Source: an uncultured beta proteobacterium (GTDB taxonomy: Bacteria; Pseudomonadota; Gammaproteobacteria; Burkholderiales; Burkholderiaceae). From it: a stretch of DNA of 6,959 nt. The stretch lies in the NCBI GenBank assembly GCA_903938955.1, contig CAJAFJ010000579.1:1-6959 (forward strand), written 5' to 3'. The notes beneath the pieces are model-generated. The model saw only the letters and a list, made by a program, of their open reading frames with translations. It searched no databases and was not told the DNA's origin. Of this stretch, positions 1-6,959 are shown piece by piece. Position 1 is the stretch's first letter, and every line of letters begins with the position of its first letter. The position numbers were made by a program, and so were the translations under genes.

Positions 1-2501
1 CCGAGGATGATGAACACACGCCCCTGCTCAAACAGGTACAAAACCGCATCCGTGACCTGGTGCCCTTAGCCGACCACGAAGCGACGCCACTGGCCACCAA
101 TGACAACTCCATCGTCTTTCACAGCGCCCACAGCAAAGTGCGGGAACTCGAAATTCTGCATGACCAACTGCTGCAGTTGCTGGCCCAACCCGCCAATGAG
201 CCAGCCCTGAACCCACGCGATGTGATTGTGATGGTGCCCGATATTGAACAAATGGCCCCCGCCATCCGGGCGGTCTTTGGCCAGTACAAACGCGGTGATG
301 CTCGTTTCATTCCGTTTGACATTGCCGACATGAGCGCCAAGACCAGTAGCCCGTTGATTGGCGCGCTGGACTGGTTGCTGCGACTGCCGCAGCAGCGTTG
401 TTGCATGAGCGAACTAGTCGATTTACTGGAAGTGAGCGCCGTGGCGGCCCGCTTTGGCATTGATCAGGGGTCCCTGCCGAAGCTCACCCAATGGATGGTG
501 GGCGCTGGAATTCGCTGGGGTTTGAACGTGGCGCACCGGGCTGATTTGGGCTTAGTGGCCTGTGGCGATCAAAACAGTGTCTGGTTTGGTCTGCGTCGCA
601 TGTTGCTGGGCTATGCCAGCGGCATGGTGGCGGTGGACGAGCCATTGGCTTACTTCAACGACATTGAACCCTATGCCGAGGTCGGTGGTCTGGAAGCTGA
701 GCTGGCCGGGTCGCTCGCCCACCTGTTACAGGCATTGATGAATTGGTGGACCCAGGCCAGTACGCCGGCCACCCCCGCAATCTGGGCGGAACGGGGTCGG
801 ACCTTGCTGGCGGAGATGGTCAAGGCCGAATCGGATGCGGACAAACAGGCGCTCAGCGCGCTGGAAGATGGCCTGGTGGCTTGGCAACTGGCCTGCGAGG
901 AAGCCAGTTTTGAGCAAGAGGTACCACTGATCGTGGCCCGCTCGGCCTGGATGGAAGCGATGGAAGTACCCAAGCTGAATCAGCGTTTTCAAGCCGGTGG
1001 CGTCACTTTTTGCACTTTGATGCCGATGCGGGCCATTCCGTTTGAAGTGGTTTGCTTGCTGGGCATGAATGACGGCGAGTACCCCCGGCGCAGCATGCGC
1101 AGCGACTTCGACCTGATGGGCTTGCCCGGCACCTCACGCCCGGGAGACCGCTCGCGCCGAGATGATGACCGCCAACTGATGCTGGAGGCCTTGCTCTCAG
1201 CACGCCGCCTGTTTTATGTCAGTTGGTGCGGCCGCAGCGTGCGCGACAACAGCGAAAAACCGCCCTCGGTGCTGGTGTCGCAATTACGGGATTACTTGAA
1301 TGCGGGCTGGGGCCAGGATGTGGTGCCAGAGCGGACCACCCACCATCCCCTGCAACCGTTTAGTCGGCGCTATTTTGAAACCGGTAGCCCCTTGGTGACC
1401 TATGCCCGGGAGTGGCGGGCGGCGCATGGGTCCATGGAGGTCGCAACTGAGGACGGGCCCTCCGGTGAAAAGGCCACGGAGATCGAGCCCTTGGCGACCT
1501 TCAGTGCCGACCCCAATTTGCCGGTGACCTTAAGTCAATTGACCGGTTTTCTGCGCAATCCGGTAAAGGCGTTTTTTCGGCAACGGTTGCTGGTGGTTTT
1601 TGAAGAAGACAGCCAGGACAAGGCCGACGAAGAGTGTTTTGCCATTGATGGTCTACAGGAATATGGACTGATCCAAGAATTACTGGCGAACGCAACCGCC
1701 CAGACCAGCCAGGTGCAGAGCCAAGCCTGCGTGACCAGCGCTTTGACGCGTTTGCGTAAAGCCGGGGAGTTGCCACATCAAGGCTTGGGCGACCTCAAGC
1801 AGCAAGCCCTGCATGAGGTGTTAACCACCATGTTGCAGGCCTGGCGGACCGAACAAGCGCGGTTTCCTGAAGCGGCAGAACGCCAATCCGTTCGCCTGCA
1901 AGTGGGTGACCTGGTGTTGGAAGACTGGATTGATCACCTGCGCCAGGGCGATGTCGTGGCCGATCCTGGGGCCAGTCACCAGATCAGTACCGTCACCGCA
2001 TGGCTGGAACTGCAACCGAGCAAACTGCTGGAGAAAGGGACCAAACCCATCGCTAGAGCCGACAAGCTGGTGGCGCCTTGGGTGCGCAGCCTTGCCATGG
2101 CGGCCGGTGGATTAACCGCCCAGGGCGTGCTGGTCGGGCGTGATGGCGTGCTCGACATTTCACCGATGCCCCAAGACGAAGCCCAGACCACCCTGAGCAT
2201 GCTGCTATCCCTCTGGCTGCAAGGCATGAATACGCCGCTACCCCTGCCGCTTAAAACGGCACTGGCCCAGCTCGAAGAAAAAAACGCCAGTGCTCACTAT
2301 GAAGGTGGTTATATGCAATCCGGTGAGGTCGATGAATCCTGCCTGGCCCGCATGTTTCCGGACTTTGAGACCCTGACCGAGGATGGCCACTTTGAAGCGT
2401 TGGCGCAACAGGTTTATGCCCCGCTCTTGCAATGGGCGGATCAGCACGTGACAGCCCGCTTTCACAACAACGAGCCCGCGTTCGATGAGGCCGCCGCATG
2501 A
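1..2501 (+). CDS. recC: RecBCD enzyme subunit RecC (exonuclease V gamma chain), 5'-truncated by the window edge
   Basis: RecC is the scaffold of the RecBCD helicase-nuclease: it holds RecB and RecD, splits the duplex and scans the 3' strand for Chi (family knowledge). The reading frame is open from the first full codon at base 3 to the TGA at 2499-2501, giving 832 residues. E. coli RecC has 1122, so about 300 N-terminal residues are missing to the left, including most known Chi-contacting residues. Family landmarks seen, numbered from base 3: the region starting SIVFHSAHS near 107-133, TLMPMRAIPF...LLGMNDGEYPR at about 338-361 (bases 1014-1085), GDRSRRDDDR at 381-390 (1143-1172), DNSEKPPSVLV near 1227-1275, and the NPVKAFFRQRL segment at about 1557-1589 that opens the nuclease-like C-terminal domain. 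No Walker A is visible in the part present, as expected of this dead helicase fold. The frame is intact. The stop overlaps the recB start, so the genes are probably translationally coupled. Confidence 0.96.
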   Translation, partial: EDDEHTPLLKQVQNRIRDLVPLADHEATPLATNDNSIVFHSAHSKVRELEILHDQLLQLLAQPANEPALNPRDVIVMVPDIEQMAPAIRAVFGQYKRGDARFIPFDIADMSAKTSSPLIGALDWLLRLPQQRCCMSELVDLLEVSAVAARFGIDQGSLPKLTQWMVGAGIRWGLNVAHRADLGLVACGDQNSVWFGLRRMLLGYASGMVAVDEPLAYFNDIEPYAEVGGLEAELAGSLAHLLQALMNWWTQASTPATPAIWAERGRTLLAEMVKAESDADKQALSALEDGLVAWQLACEEASFEQEVPLIVARSAWMEAMEVPKLNQRFQAGGVTFCTLMPMRAIPFEVVCLLGMNDGEYPRRSMRSDFDLMGLPGTSRPGDRSRRDDDRQLMLEALLSARRLFYVSWCGRSVRDNSEKPPSVLVSQLRDYLNAGWGQDVVPERTTHHPLQPFSRRYFETGSPLVTYAREWRAAHGSMEVATEDGPSGEKATEIEPLATFSADPNLPVTLSQLTGFLRNPVKAFFRQRLLVVFEEDSQDKADEECFAIDGLQEYGLIQELLANATAQTSQVQSQACVTSALTRLRKAGELPHQGLGDLKQQALHEVLTTMLQAWRTEQARFPEAAERQSVRLQVGDLVLEDWIDHLRQGDVVADPGASHQISTVTAWLELQPSKLLEKGTKPIARADKLVAPWVRSLAMAAGGLTAQGVLVGRDGVLDISPMPQDEAQTTLSMLLSLWLQGMNTPLPLPLKTALAQLEEKNASAHYEGGYMQSGEVDESCLARMFPDFETLTEDGHFEALAQQVYAPLLQWADQHVTARFHNNEPAFDEAAA
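1589..1596 (+). other. Octamer identical to the E. coli Chi sequence, inside recC
   Basis: The sequence GCTGGTGG is read directly on the + strand here, across codons for Leu-Leu-Val-Val. In E. coli this octamer is the Chi site that switches RecBCD from degradation to recombination when the enzyme arrives from the 3' side, which here is from the right. Chi sequences differ among bacteria, so function in this organism is not shown. Confidence 0.3.
2066..2073 (+). other. Second octamer identical to the E. coli Chi sequence, inside recC
   Basis: GCTGGTGG occurs again on the + strand within codons for Lys-Leu-Val-Ala of recC. It has the same orientation as the copy at 1589. I found no copy of the reverse complement in the window by eye. 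It may simply reflect Leu-Val codon use in GC-rich DNA. Confidence 0.3.
2484..2490 (+). promoter_or_regulatory. Ribosome binding site for the recB start at 2498
   Basis: GATGAGG, whose GAGG core (2487-2490) matches the anti-Shine-Dalgarno sequence, ends seven bases before ATG 2498. It lies inside the last codons of recC. Together with the ATGA overlap it supports 2498 as a real, coupled start. It is a short match, so the assignment is moderate. Confidence 0.55.
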
Positions 2502-5500
2502 CAACGCCGCCTACTATGAGAGAAGATTCGATGACTAGCACTACCCCCGCCCCGGCCAGCAAAATCCTGCACGCCGCCACCTTTGACCTGTGGGGCAGTC
2601 GCTTGATTGAAGCCAGTGCTGGCACGGGTAAAACCTGGACCATCGCCGCCTTGTACTTGCGCCTGGTGCTCGGTCATGGAGGCGAACATGGGTTCGAGCG
2701 TCCCCTGCGACCTTCCGAGATTCTGGTCATGACCTTCACCCGAGCGGCGACACGGGAACTGTCAGACCGCATTCGTGAGCGCTTGCTCAACGCCGCCCAA
2801 TGTTTTCGCGACGAGAGACAGCCCGACCCGGGCGACAGCTTCCTGACCACCTTGATGGCCGAGTACACGCCAGGGGCAGAGCGCAACCGAGCCGCGTTTT
2901 CCTTGGCCATGGCGGCCGAAAGCATGGACGACGCCTCGGTGCATACCATTGATGCCTGGTGCCAACGCATGCTCAAAGAACATGCCTTTGACAGCGGCAA
3001 CTTGTTTGACGAAGAACTGGTGGCAGAAGAAGAAACCATGCGCATTGAAGCGAGCCACGACTACTGGCGCCAGGCCTGCTACCCGCTGGCCGCCGAGCCG
3101 CTGTCGCAGGTGCTGGCGATCTGGAGCGGCGTCGACACTCTCAGCGCCGATCTGCGTGACCTGATGAACCAGGACATCCCCGTGGCAGCAGCACAAGGGA
3201 CGTTGGCCGAGGTGCTGACCCAGGCTACTGAGCACCGTGCGACGGCGCTGGCGCAACTCAAAGACGGCTGGGCGGTGCGGGCTCAAACCATGCAGGACTG
3301 GCTGGACGGTCAAACCGCCACCAAGAACAGCGGCTGGGATGGACGCAAACTCAGCCCCAAAAATTACACCGGCTGGCTGAACACCCTCAAAGGGTGGGCC
3401 AATGGGACGATTGAAGGTGACAAACCGGATCTAAAAACCGGCTGGGAGCGTTTCACCCCAGAGGGATTACTGCTGGCGCGCAAAGCCGATGCGCCCTCAA
3501 TCGCCCTGCCGCCAGAATTTACTCAATTTGCCGCGTTCAAAGTGGCGATTGATCGCTTGCCCGAGATCAGCGTGCCCGTTCGTTTGCACGCTGCGGCGAC
3601 GGTGGCGCAGCGACTGCTCCAGCTCAAGCGACAGAGCAGCAGTTTCGGGTTCGCGGACATGCTGCACCGCCTCAACACGGCCTTACGTGGTGTGAATGGC
3701 ACGCGCCTGCGCGAGCGCATCCTTGCCCAGTACCCGGTCATTCTGATTGATGAGTTTCAGGACACCTCACCACTGCAGTACCAAATCTTTGACCAGATCT
3801 ACCAGACCGAATCCAATGACTGCCACAGTGCGTTGCTGCTGATCGGTGACCCTAAACAGTCGATCTATGGCTTTCGTGGTGCCGACATCTACAGTTATAT
3901 GAAGGCGCGTCGTGCGACCACCGGACGCCACTATGTGCTAGAGACGAACTTTCGTTCAACCCAATCGTTGGTCGATGTGGTCAATCACTGGTTTGCCTAT
4001 GCCGATGACGCGCGCAGCGAAGGGGCATTCATGTACCGCCAACCGGAGGACAACCCCCTGCCCTTCGTCAAAGTCAAGGCCCAAGGACGCAAGGAGCAGT
4101 TGGTCAACGCCAATGGCCTGGTACCGCCCATGACCCTGGTCCACGATCTGGACTTGACTAATTCAGAAGGCATGCGCAAACGCTTTGCCGCGCGCTGTGC
4201 CGAGCAAATCGTCGGCTGGCTCAACGACCCGAAATCCGGTTTTGCAACCCCTGGTGCCAACGGTGAAGCAGCCACCTTCCAGCCGTTGCGCCCGGCGGAT
4301 ATCGCGATCCTGGTGCGCACCGGCAAGGAAGCGGCGGCCGTGCGACGCGAACTGGAGCGCCGCTCAGTCGCCTCGGTGTACCTGTCAGACAAAGACTCGG
4401 TGTTCGACAGTGTCGAGGCACAGGATTTGGTGCATTGGTTGCGCGCAGTGGCTACGCCACAGGATGTGCGACTGGTGCGCGCTGGACTGGCGACTCGCAC
4501 CGTGGGCTTGAGTCTGGATGAATTGGGCTGGCTGGCCAGCAACGATGACGCCTTTGATGCACGCAGCGAACAATTGCGCCAATTGCGCACCGTGTGGCAA
4601 ATGCAGGGGGTGTTGGCGATGCTGCGTCAAACCTTGCATCAACTTGGGCTGGCAGCACGCTGGCTCGCCGCCCCGGACGGTGAACGCAAACTGACTAACT
4701 TCCTGCATCTGGCGGAATTGCTGCAAACGGCGAGCGGCGCCCTCGACGGTGAGCAATCCCTGATTCGCTGGTTGGTCACGGAGATGAGCGAAGGCAGTGC
4801 CCAGGGCGATGAGCAGGTGGTGCGACTCGAAAGTGATGCCGATCTGGTCAAGGTCATCACCATCCACAAGAGCAAAGGGCTGGAATATCCACTGGTGTGC
4901 CTGCCTTTTGCCAGCAGTTTCAGAGCGAAAGACAGTAAAACGACCTCCTTCATCAACCTCGCCGATGAGGATGGTCAGCGTGAATTGCGCTTGCAGTTCA
5001 GCAAAGAGGAATTGGCGCTGGCTGATCGGGATCGTCTGCGGGAAGACTTGCGGCTGGTGTACGTGGCGCTGACGCGTGCCCGACATTCGCTGTGGGTGGG
5101 GTTTTCTGCCGTCAAATCAGGGCCCGGTTCTGCCTGCCTCTCCCACAAGAGTGGGACCGGTTATCTCATTGGTGGCACCGACGCGATTGCCGCTGCTGAC
5201 TGGCTGGCGTCGTTGGAGCAGTTTGCGTCCAGCTGTACGGACATGGTGTTGCAGCCTGCAGAACTCACGACGGCCTGCACCCCCTTGAGCCGTGCCGTGG
5301 CGGGTGTCGCGTTGTTAGAGCGACCCAACTACCAGGCCGACTTCGATCGCCATTGGATGATTGGCAGTTTTTCTCGGCTGGCCAGGGATCTGACCCCAAC
5401 CGGAGCGACTACAGCACTGTCACCGCTGCAAACGTCCCGACCGGCAGACGACGAGCTGGACGTGGTTCTCAGTGTGCAAGCCCAACAAGAACAAGTTAGA

Positions 5501-6247
5501 ACCGCGGCTCTCGCCACCCCAGCGGCATGGCACAAGTTTGCGCGTGGTGCCGAGGCCGGTAACTTTCTGCACGATCAACTCGAATGGTTGGCGGCTGAAG
5601 GTTTTGCCTTGGCTGGGAATGAACCGATGGCGGCACGGCTGATGCGCCGCTGTGAGCGTGCCGGACGTAGCGCGCATGTTGAAACTGTTACCGCCTGGCT
5701 CACAGACGTGGTGCAAACCAAGTTGCCAGGCCCCAATGCTGCACTGATCGAACTTGCCTATGTGATGCCAGAGATGGAGTTCTGGCTGCCAGCGAACCAC
5801 ATGGAAGCCAAAGAAATCGATGCCCAGTGTCGCCAGCATCTGTTGCCTGGGGTGGATCGGCCAGGCTTGGTGGAGCGACAGTTACATGGCATGCTGATGG
5901 GATTTGCCGATCTGGTGTTTGAGCACCAAGGCAAATACTGGGTACTGGACTACAAGTCCAATCATCTGGGCGAAGACGATGCAGCTTATGACCAAGACGC
6001 GCTGGCCCACGCCATGGCCGAGCACCGCTATGACGTCCAGGCCGCCATTTACCTGTTGGCCCTGCATCGCTTGTTGAAACAGCGACTCGGGAGCAGTTAT
6101 CGGCCTGAGGACCACATCGGGGGTGCCGTGTACCTGTTCCTGCGCGGCATCAAGGGACCACAAAACGGGGTTTGTCTGATTCCCGCCAGTCTCCCTTTGC
6201 TCGATGCTCTCGACGCCATGTTGGGCGAGGAAGCCTTGCCCGCATGA
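2498..6247 (+). CDS. recB: RecBCD enzyme subunit RecB (exonuclease V beta chain), 3'-5' helicase and nuclease
   Basis: RecB is the 3'-5' SF1A motor and the sole nuclease of RecBCD. The product has 1249 residues against 1180 in E. coli. Helicase motifs in order: Walker A EASAGTGKT at 38-46; motif Ia VMTFTRAATREL at 77-88; a conserved SVHTIDAWCQRML at 147-159; Walker B ILIDEFQDT at 415-423; motif III LLIGDPKQSIYGFRGADIYS at 448-467; motif IV LETNFRS at 481-487; motif V VITIHKSKGLEYPLV at 786-800; motif VI EDLRLVYVALTRAR at 849-862. The segment from about 270 to 345 aligns by eye with the E. coli protein, so it is not an insertion. A linker (about 870-1015) joins the RecB nuclease domain, whose catalytic set is present: H1025 in GNFLH, D1138 in MGFADLVF, D1151 and K1153 in LDYKSN, plus QAAIY at 1181-1185; these match E. 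coli H956, D1067, D1080 and K1082. The start at 2498 overlaps the recC stop (ATGA) and has GAGG seven bases upstream. In-frame ATGs at 2516 and 2531 are alternatives. I see no frameshift or missing catalytic residue. Confidence 0.98.
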   Translation: MTTPPTMREDSMTSTTPAPASKILHAATFDLWGSRLIEASAGTGKTWTIAALYLRLVLGHGGEHGFERPLRPSEILVMTFTRAATRELSDRIRERLLNAAQCFRDERQPDPGDSFLTTLMAEYTPGAERNRAAFSLAMAAESMDDASVHTIDAWCQRMLKEHAFDSGNLFDEELVAEEETMRIEASHDYWRQACYPLAAEPLSQVLAIWSGVDTLSADLRDLMNQDIPVAAAQGTLAEVLTQATEHRATALAQLKDGWAVRAQTMQDWLDGQTATKNSGWDGRKLSPKNYTGWLNTLKGWANGTIEGDKPDLKTGWERFTPEGLLLARKADAPSIALPPEFTQFAAFKVAIDRLPEISVPVRLHAAATVAQRLLQLKRQSSSFGFADMLHRLNTALRGVNGTRLRERILAQYPVILIDEFQDTSPLQYQIFDQIYQTESNDCHSALLLIGDPKQSIYGFRGADIYSYMKARRATTGRHYVLETNFRSTQSLVDVVNHWFAYADDARSEGAFMYRQPEDNPLPFVKVKAQGRKEQLVNANGLVPPMTLVHDLDLTNSEGMRKRFAARCAEQIVGWLNDPKSGFATPGANGEAATFQPLRPADIAILVRTGKEAAAVRRELERRSVASVYLSDKDSVFDSVEAQDLVHWLRAVATPQDVRLVRAGLATRTVGLSLDELGWLASNDDAFDARSEQLRQLRTVWQMQGVLAMLRQTLHQLGLAARWLAAPDGERKLTNFLHLAELLQTASGALDGEQSLIRWLVTEMSEGSAQGDEQVVRLESDADLVKVITIHKSKGLEYPLVCLPFASSFRAKDSKTTSFINLADEDGQRELRLQFSKEELALADRDRLREDLRLVYVALTRARHSLWVGFSAVKSGPGSACLSHKSGTGYLIGGTDAIAAADWLASLEQFASSCTDMVLQPAELTTACTPLSRAVAGVALLERPNYQADFDRHWMIGSFSRLARDLTPTGATTALSPLQTSRPADDELDVVLSVQAQQEQVRTAALATPAAWHKFARGAEAGNFLHDQLEWLAAEGFALAGNEPMAARLMRRCERAGRSAHVETVTAWLTDVVQTKLPGPNAALIELAYVMPEMEFWLPANHMEAKEIDAQCRQHLLPGVDRPGLVERQLHGMLMGFADLVFEHQGKYWVLDYKSNHLGEDDAAYDQDALAHAMAEHRYDVQAAIYLLALHRLLKQRLGSSYRPEDHIGGAVYLFLRGIKGPQNGVCLIPASLPLLDALDAMLGEEALPA
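2518..2525 (+). promoter_or_regulatory. Possible alternative ribosome binding site for a recB start at 2531
   Basis: The purine run GAGAGAAG ends five bases before an in-frame ATG at 2531. Starting there would remove 11 residues and leave 23 before the conserved RLIEASAGTGKT, closer to the E. coli N-terminus (18 residues before the same motif) than the 34 left by the 2498 start. The purine run matches the anti-Shine-Dalgarno less well than the GAGG upstream of 2498. Confidence 0.3.
5141..5156 (+). repeat. Short inverted repeat (6-bp stem, 4-base loop) within recB
   Basis: TCCCAC and GTGGGA flank a 4-base AAGA loop. An outer pair, CCGGT at 5124-5128 and ACCGG at 5156-5160, could extend it with a bulged left arm, sharing one base with the inner stem. 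It lies in the variable linker after helicase motif VI. No T-run follows, so it does not look like a terminator. Confidence 0.35.
6226..6233 (+). promoter_or_regulatory. Probable ribosome binding site for recD
   Basis: CGAGGAAG lies in the last codons of recB, with its end ten bases before ATG 6244. The spacing is long for the GAGG core (13 bases), so initiation of recD probably leans on ribosomes finishing recB through the ATGA overlap. Confidence 0.4.
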
Positions 6248-6959
6248 ACAGCTTCACGATAACCCATGACCAGAGCCCTGCCACCATGACTGATTCCACC
6301 TTGATAGTCGCCCCTGACCAAGCCGCTGAGTTGTCGGCCGATCCGTTGACTATTCTGCACAGTTGGGCCGACAAGGGCTGGTTGCGCCGTTTGGACAGCG
6401 CACTGGCTGCCTTTATGCGCGAACTCGATTCAAGGGCCTCGCCGGTCTTGCTGGTGAGTGCCGCCGTACTGGCACAAATGGAGGGACGGGGTCACACCTG
6501 TCTGCCGCTACGCCTGCTGGTGACACAGCCCGATGAGGTATTGGCCTGGCCCGCGACGGCTCATGAAGACTTGAATGCCTTATGGCAAACGTTGCCCACC
6601 AGTTTGGCAGAGTGGCTCGACTCACTGCGCACCAGTCCCCTGGTGCGTTCTGTCACGTTTGCTCAAGGCGGAGATACCGAACAAGACCACGCAGACCGTG
6701 GTCAACCCTTAGTGCTGGGCGGTACCGCAAACGAACCCTTGTTGTACTTGCGCCGTTACTGGCTGCATGAATGCCAGGTGGCCGCAGAGGTCTTGCACCG
6801 AACGGCTGCGAGCCAGGCCGTGGATGAAGATTTTGCACACCAATGGCTGGATCGCTTGTTTGATTCAACAGTCCAAGAGGCGCCAGCGTCCAACGAGGTG
6901 GATTGGCAAAAACTGGCCTGCGCGGTGGCTTTACGTGCCAGCCTGACCGTCATCACCGG
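6244..6959 (+). CDS. recD: RecBCD enzyme subunit RecD (exonuclease V alpha chain), 3'-truncated by the window edge
   Basis: RecD is the 5'-3' SF1B motor of RecBCD and, in the E. coli enzyme, is needed for nuclease activity and for regulation by Chi. The frame is open from ATG 6244 to the window end: 238 full codons plus GG, which must encode glycine. Only the N-terminal, RecC-contacting domain is present. Family landmarks: a leading helix region DPLTILHSWADKGWLRRLD (33-51); VLLVSAAVLAQMEGRGHTCLPL (68-89), matching the E. coli segment ending GHVCLPL; PLLYLRRYWLHECQVA (165-180); and DWQKLACAVALRASLTVIT (220-238), the segment that in RecD runs straight into the Walker A motif GGPGTGKT. The ATP-binding site and all later helicase motifs therefore lie just beyond the window. 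The start overlaps the recB stop (ATGA). A later ATG at 6286 (residue 15) is an alternative start but has a poorer ribosome binding site. Identity rests on these N-terminal matches and on position after recB. Confidence 0.95.
   Translation, partial: MNSFTITHDQSPATMTDSTLIVAPDQAAELSADPLTILHSWADKGWLRRLDSALAAFMRELDSRASPVLLVSAAVLAQMEGRGHTCLPLRLLVTQPDEVLAWPATAHEDLNALWQTLPTSLAEWLDSLRTSPLVRSVTFAQGGDTEQDHADRGQPLVLGGTANEPLLYLRRYWLHECQVAAEVLHRTAASQAVDEDFAHQWLDRLFDSTVQEAPASNEVDWQKLACAVALRASLTVIT
6628..6647 (+). repeat. Perfect 8-bp inverted repeat with 4-base loop within recD
   Basis: CGCACCAG and CTGGTGCG are perfect reverse complements around TCCC, giving a GC-rich hairpin in the recD coding sequence (residues about 129-135). 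No T-run follows, so it is not a typical intrinsic terminator. Confidence 0.45.
6685..6703 (+). repeat. Perfect 7-bp inverted repeat with 5-base loop within recD
   Basis: GACCACG and CGTGGTC pair perfectly around CAGAC. It lies 37 bases after the hairpin at 6628-6647, in a poorly conserved stretch of the RecD N-terminal domain (residues about 148-153). No T-run follows. Confidence 0.4.

Noticed and set aside
60..2501. Reading the GTG at base 60 as the start of a short recC
   Set aside because: The same frame is open upstream to the window edge, and the upstream residues resemble internal RecC sequence, so the gene continues to the left.
2762..3313. Open frame on the - strand (about 183 codons)
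   Set aside because: It is antisense to the conserved N-terminal part of recB, has no recognisable protein family, and overlaps other spurious frames.
3300..3540. Possible lineage-specific insertion in RecB between motif Ia and Walker B (residues about 270-345)
   Set aside because: The segment with SGWDGRKLSPKN aligns by eye with SGIDRRKFNRSN in E. coli RecB, so it is an ordinary part of the family.
3997..4590. Open frame on the - strand (about 197 codons), rich in Ser and Arg
   Set aside because: Its composition is typical of a shadow frame opposite a GC-rich gene, and it overlaps recB completely.
4385..5086. Long open frame on the - strand (about 233 codons)
   Set aside because: It lies wholly within recB, antisense to conserved helicase motif V and part of motif VI, has no recognisable domain, and is explained by codon bias in GC-rich DNA.
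6628..6703. Intrinsic terminator in recD
   Set aside because: The hairpins are not followed by a T-run and lie within an intact coding frame.
6244..6959. Possibility that recD is a truncated pseudogene
   Set aside because: The frame is intact up to the last base and ends exactly where the Walker A motif should begin; the truncation is the window edge.

Overview
The window holds one operon segment, recC-recB-recD, all on the + strand. It encodes the three subunits of the RecBCD (exonuclease V) helicase-nuclease, which processes double-strand DNA ends for repair and degrades linear foreign DNA. I see no mobile element, RNA gene, CRISPR array or unknown cassette. The whole window is coding, with no intergenic gap.

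Organism: GC is high-moderate (about 58-60 % by eye). The proteins look proteobacterial, and recC, recB and recD are packed directly together without the ptrA protease gene that separates recC from recB in Escherichia coli. This best fits a betaproteobacterium, probably Burkholderiales and perhaps Comamonadaceae-like. That placement is an inference from gene order and general sequence character, not from a marker gene.

Layout: (1) Bases 1-2501 are the C-terminal ~830 residues of RecC; the N-terminal ~300 residues and the operon promoter lie to the left. (2) Bases 2498-6247 are a complete RecB of 1249 residues with all UvrD/Rep-type SF1A helicase motifs and an intact C-terminal PD-(D/E)XK nuclease. 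(3) Bases 6244-6959 are the first 238 residues of RecD; the window stops in the first glycine codon leading into its Walker A motif. Both junctions are 4-base ATGA overlaps (stop of one gene inside the start of the next), which points to one transcript and translational coupling.

How they work together (known for the family): RecB is the slow 3'-5' motor and the only nuclease, RecD is the fast 5'-3' motor, and RecC is a catalytically dead helicase-like scaffold that splits the duplex and reads Chi. Everything visible here is consistent with a functional canonical complex. The points worth a second look are small: the RecB start choice, two copies of the E. coli Chi octamer inside recC, and hairpins inside recD and recB coding sequence.
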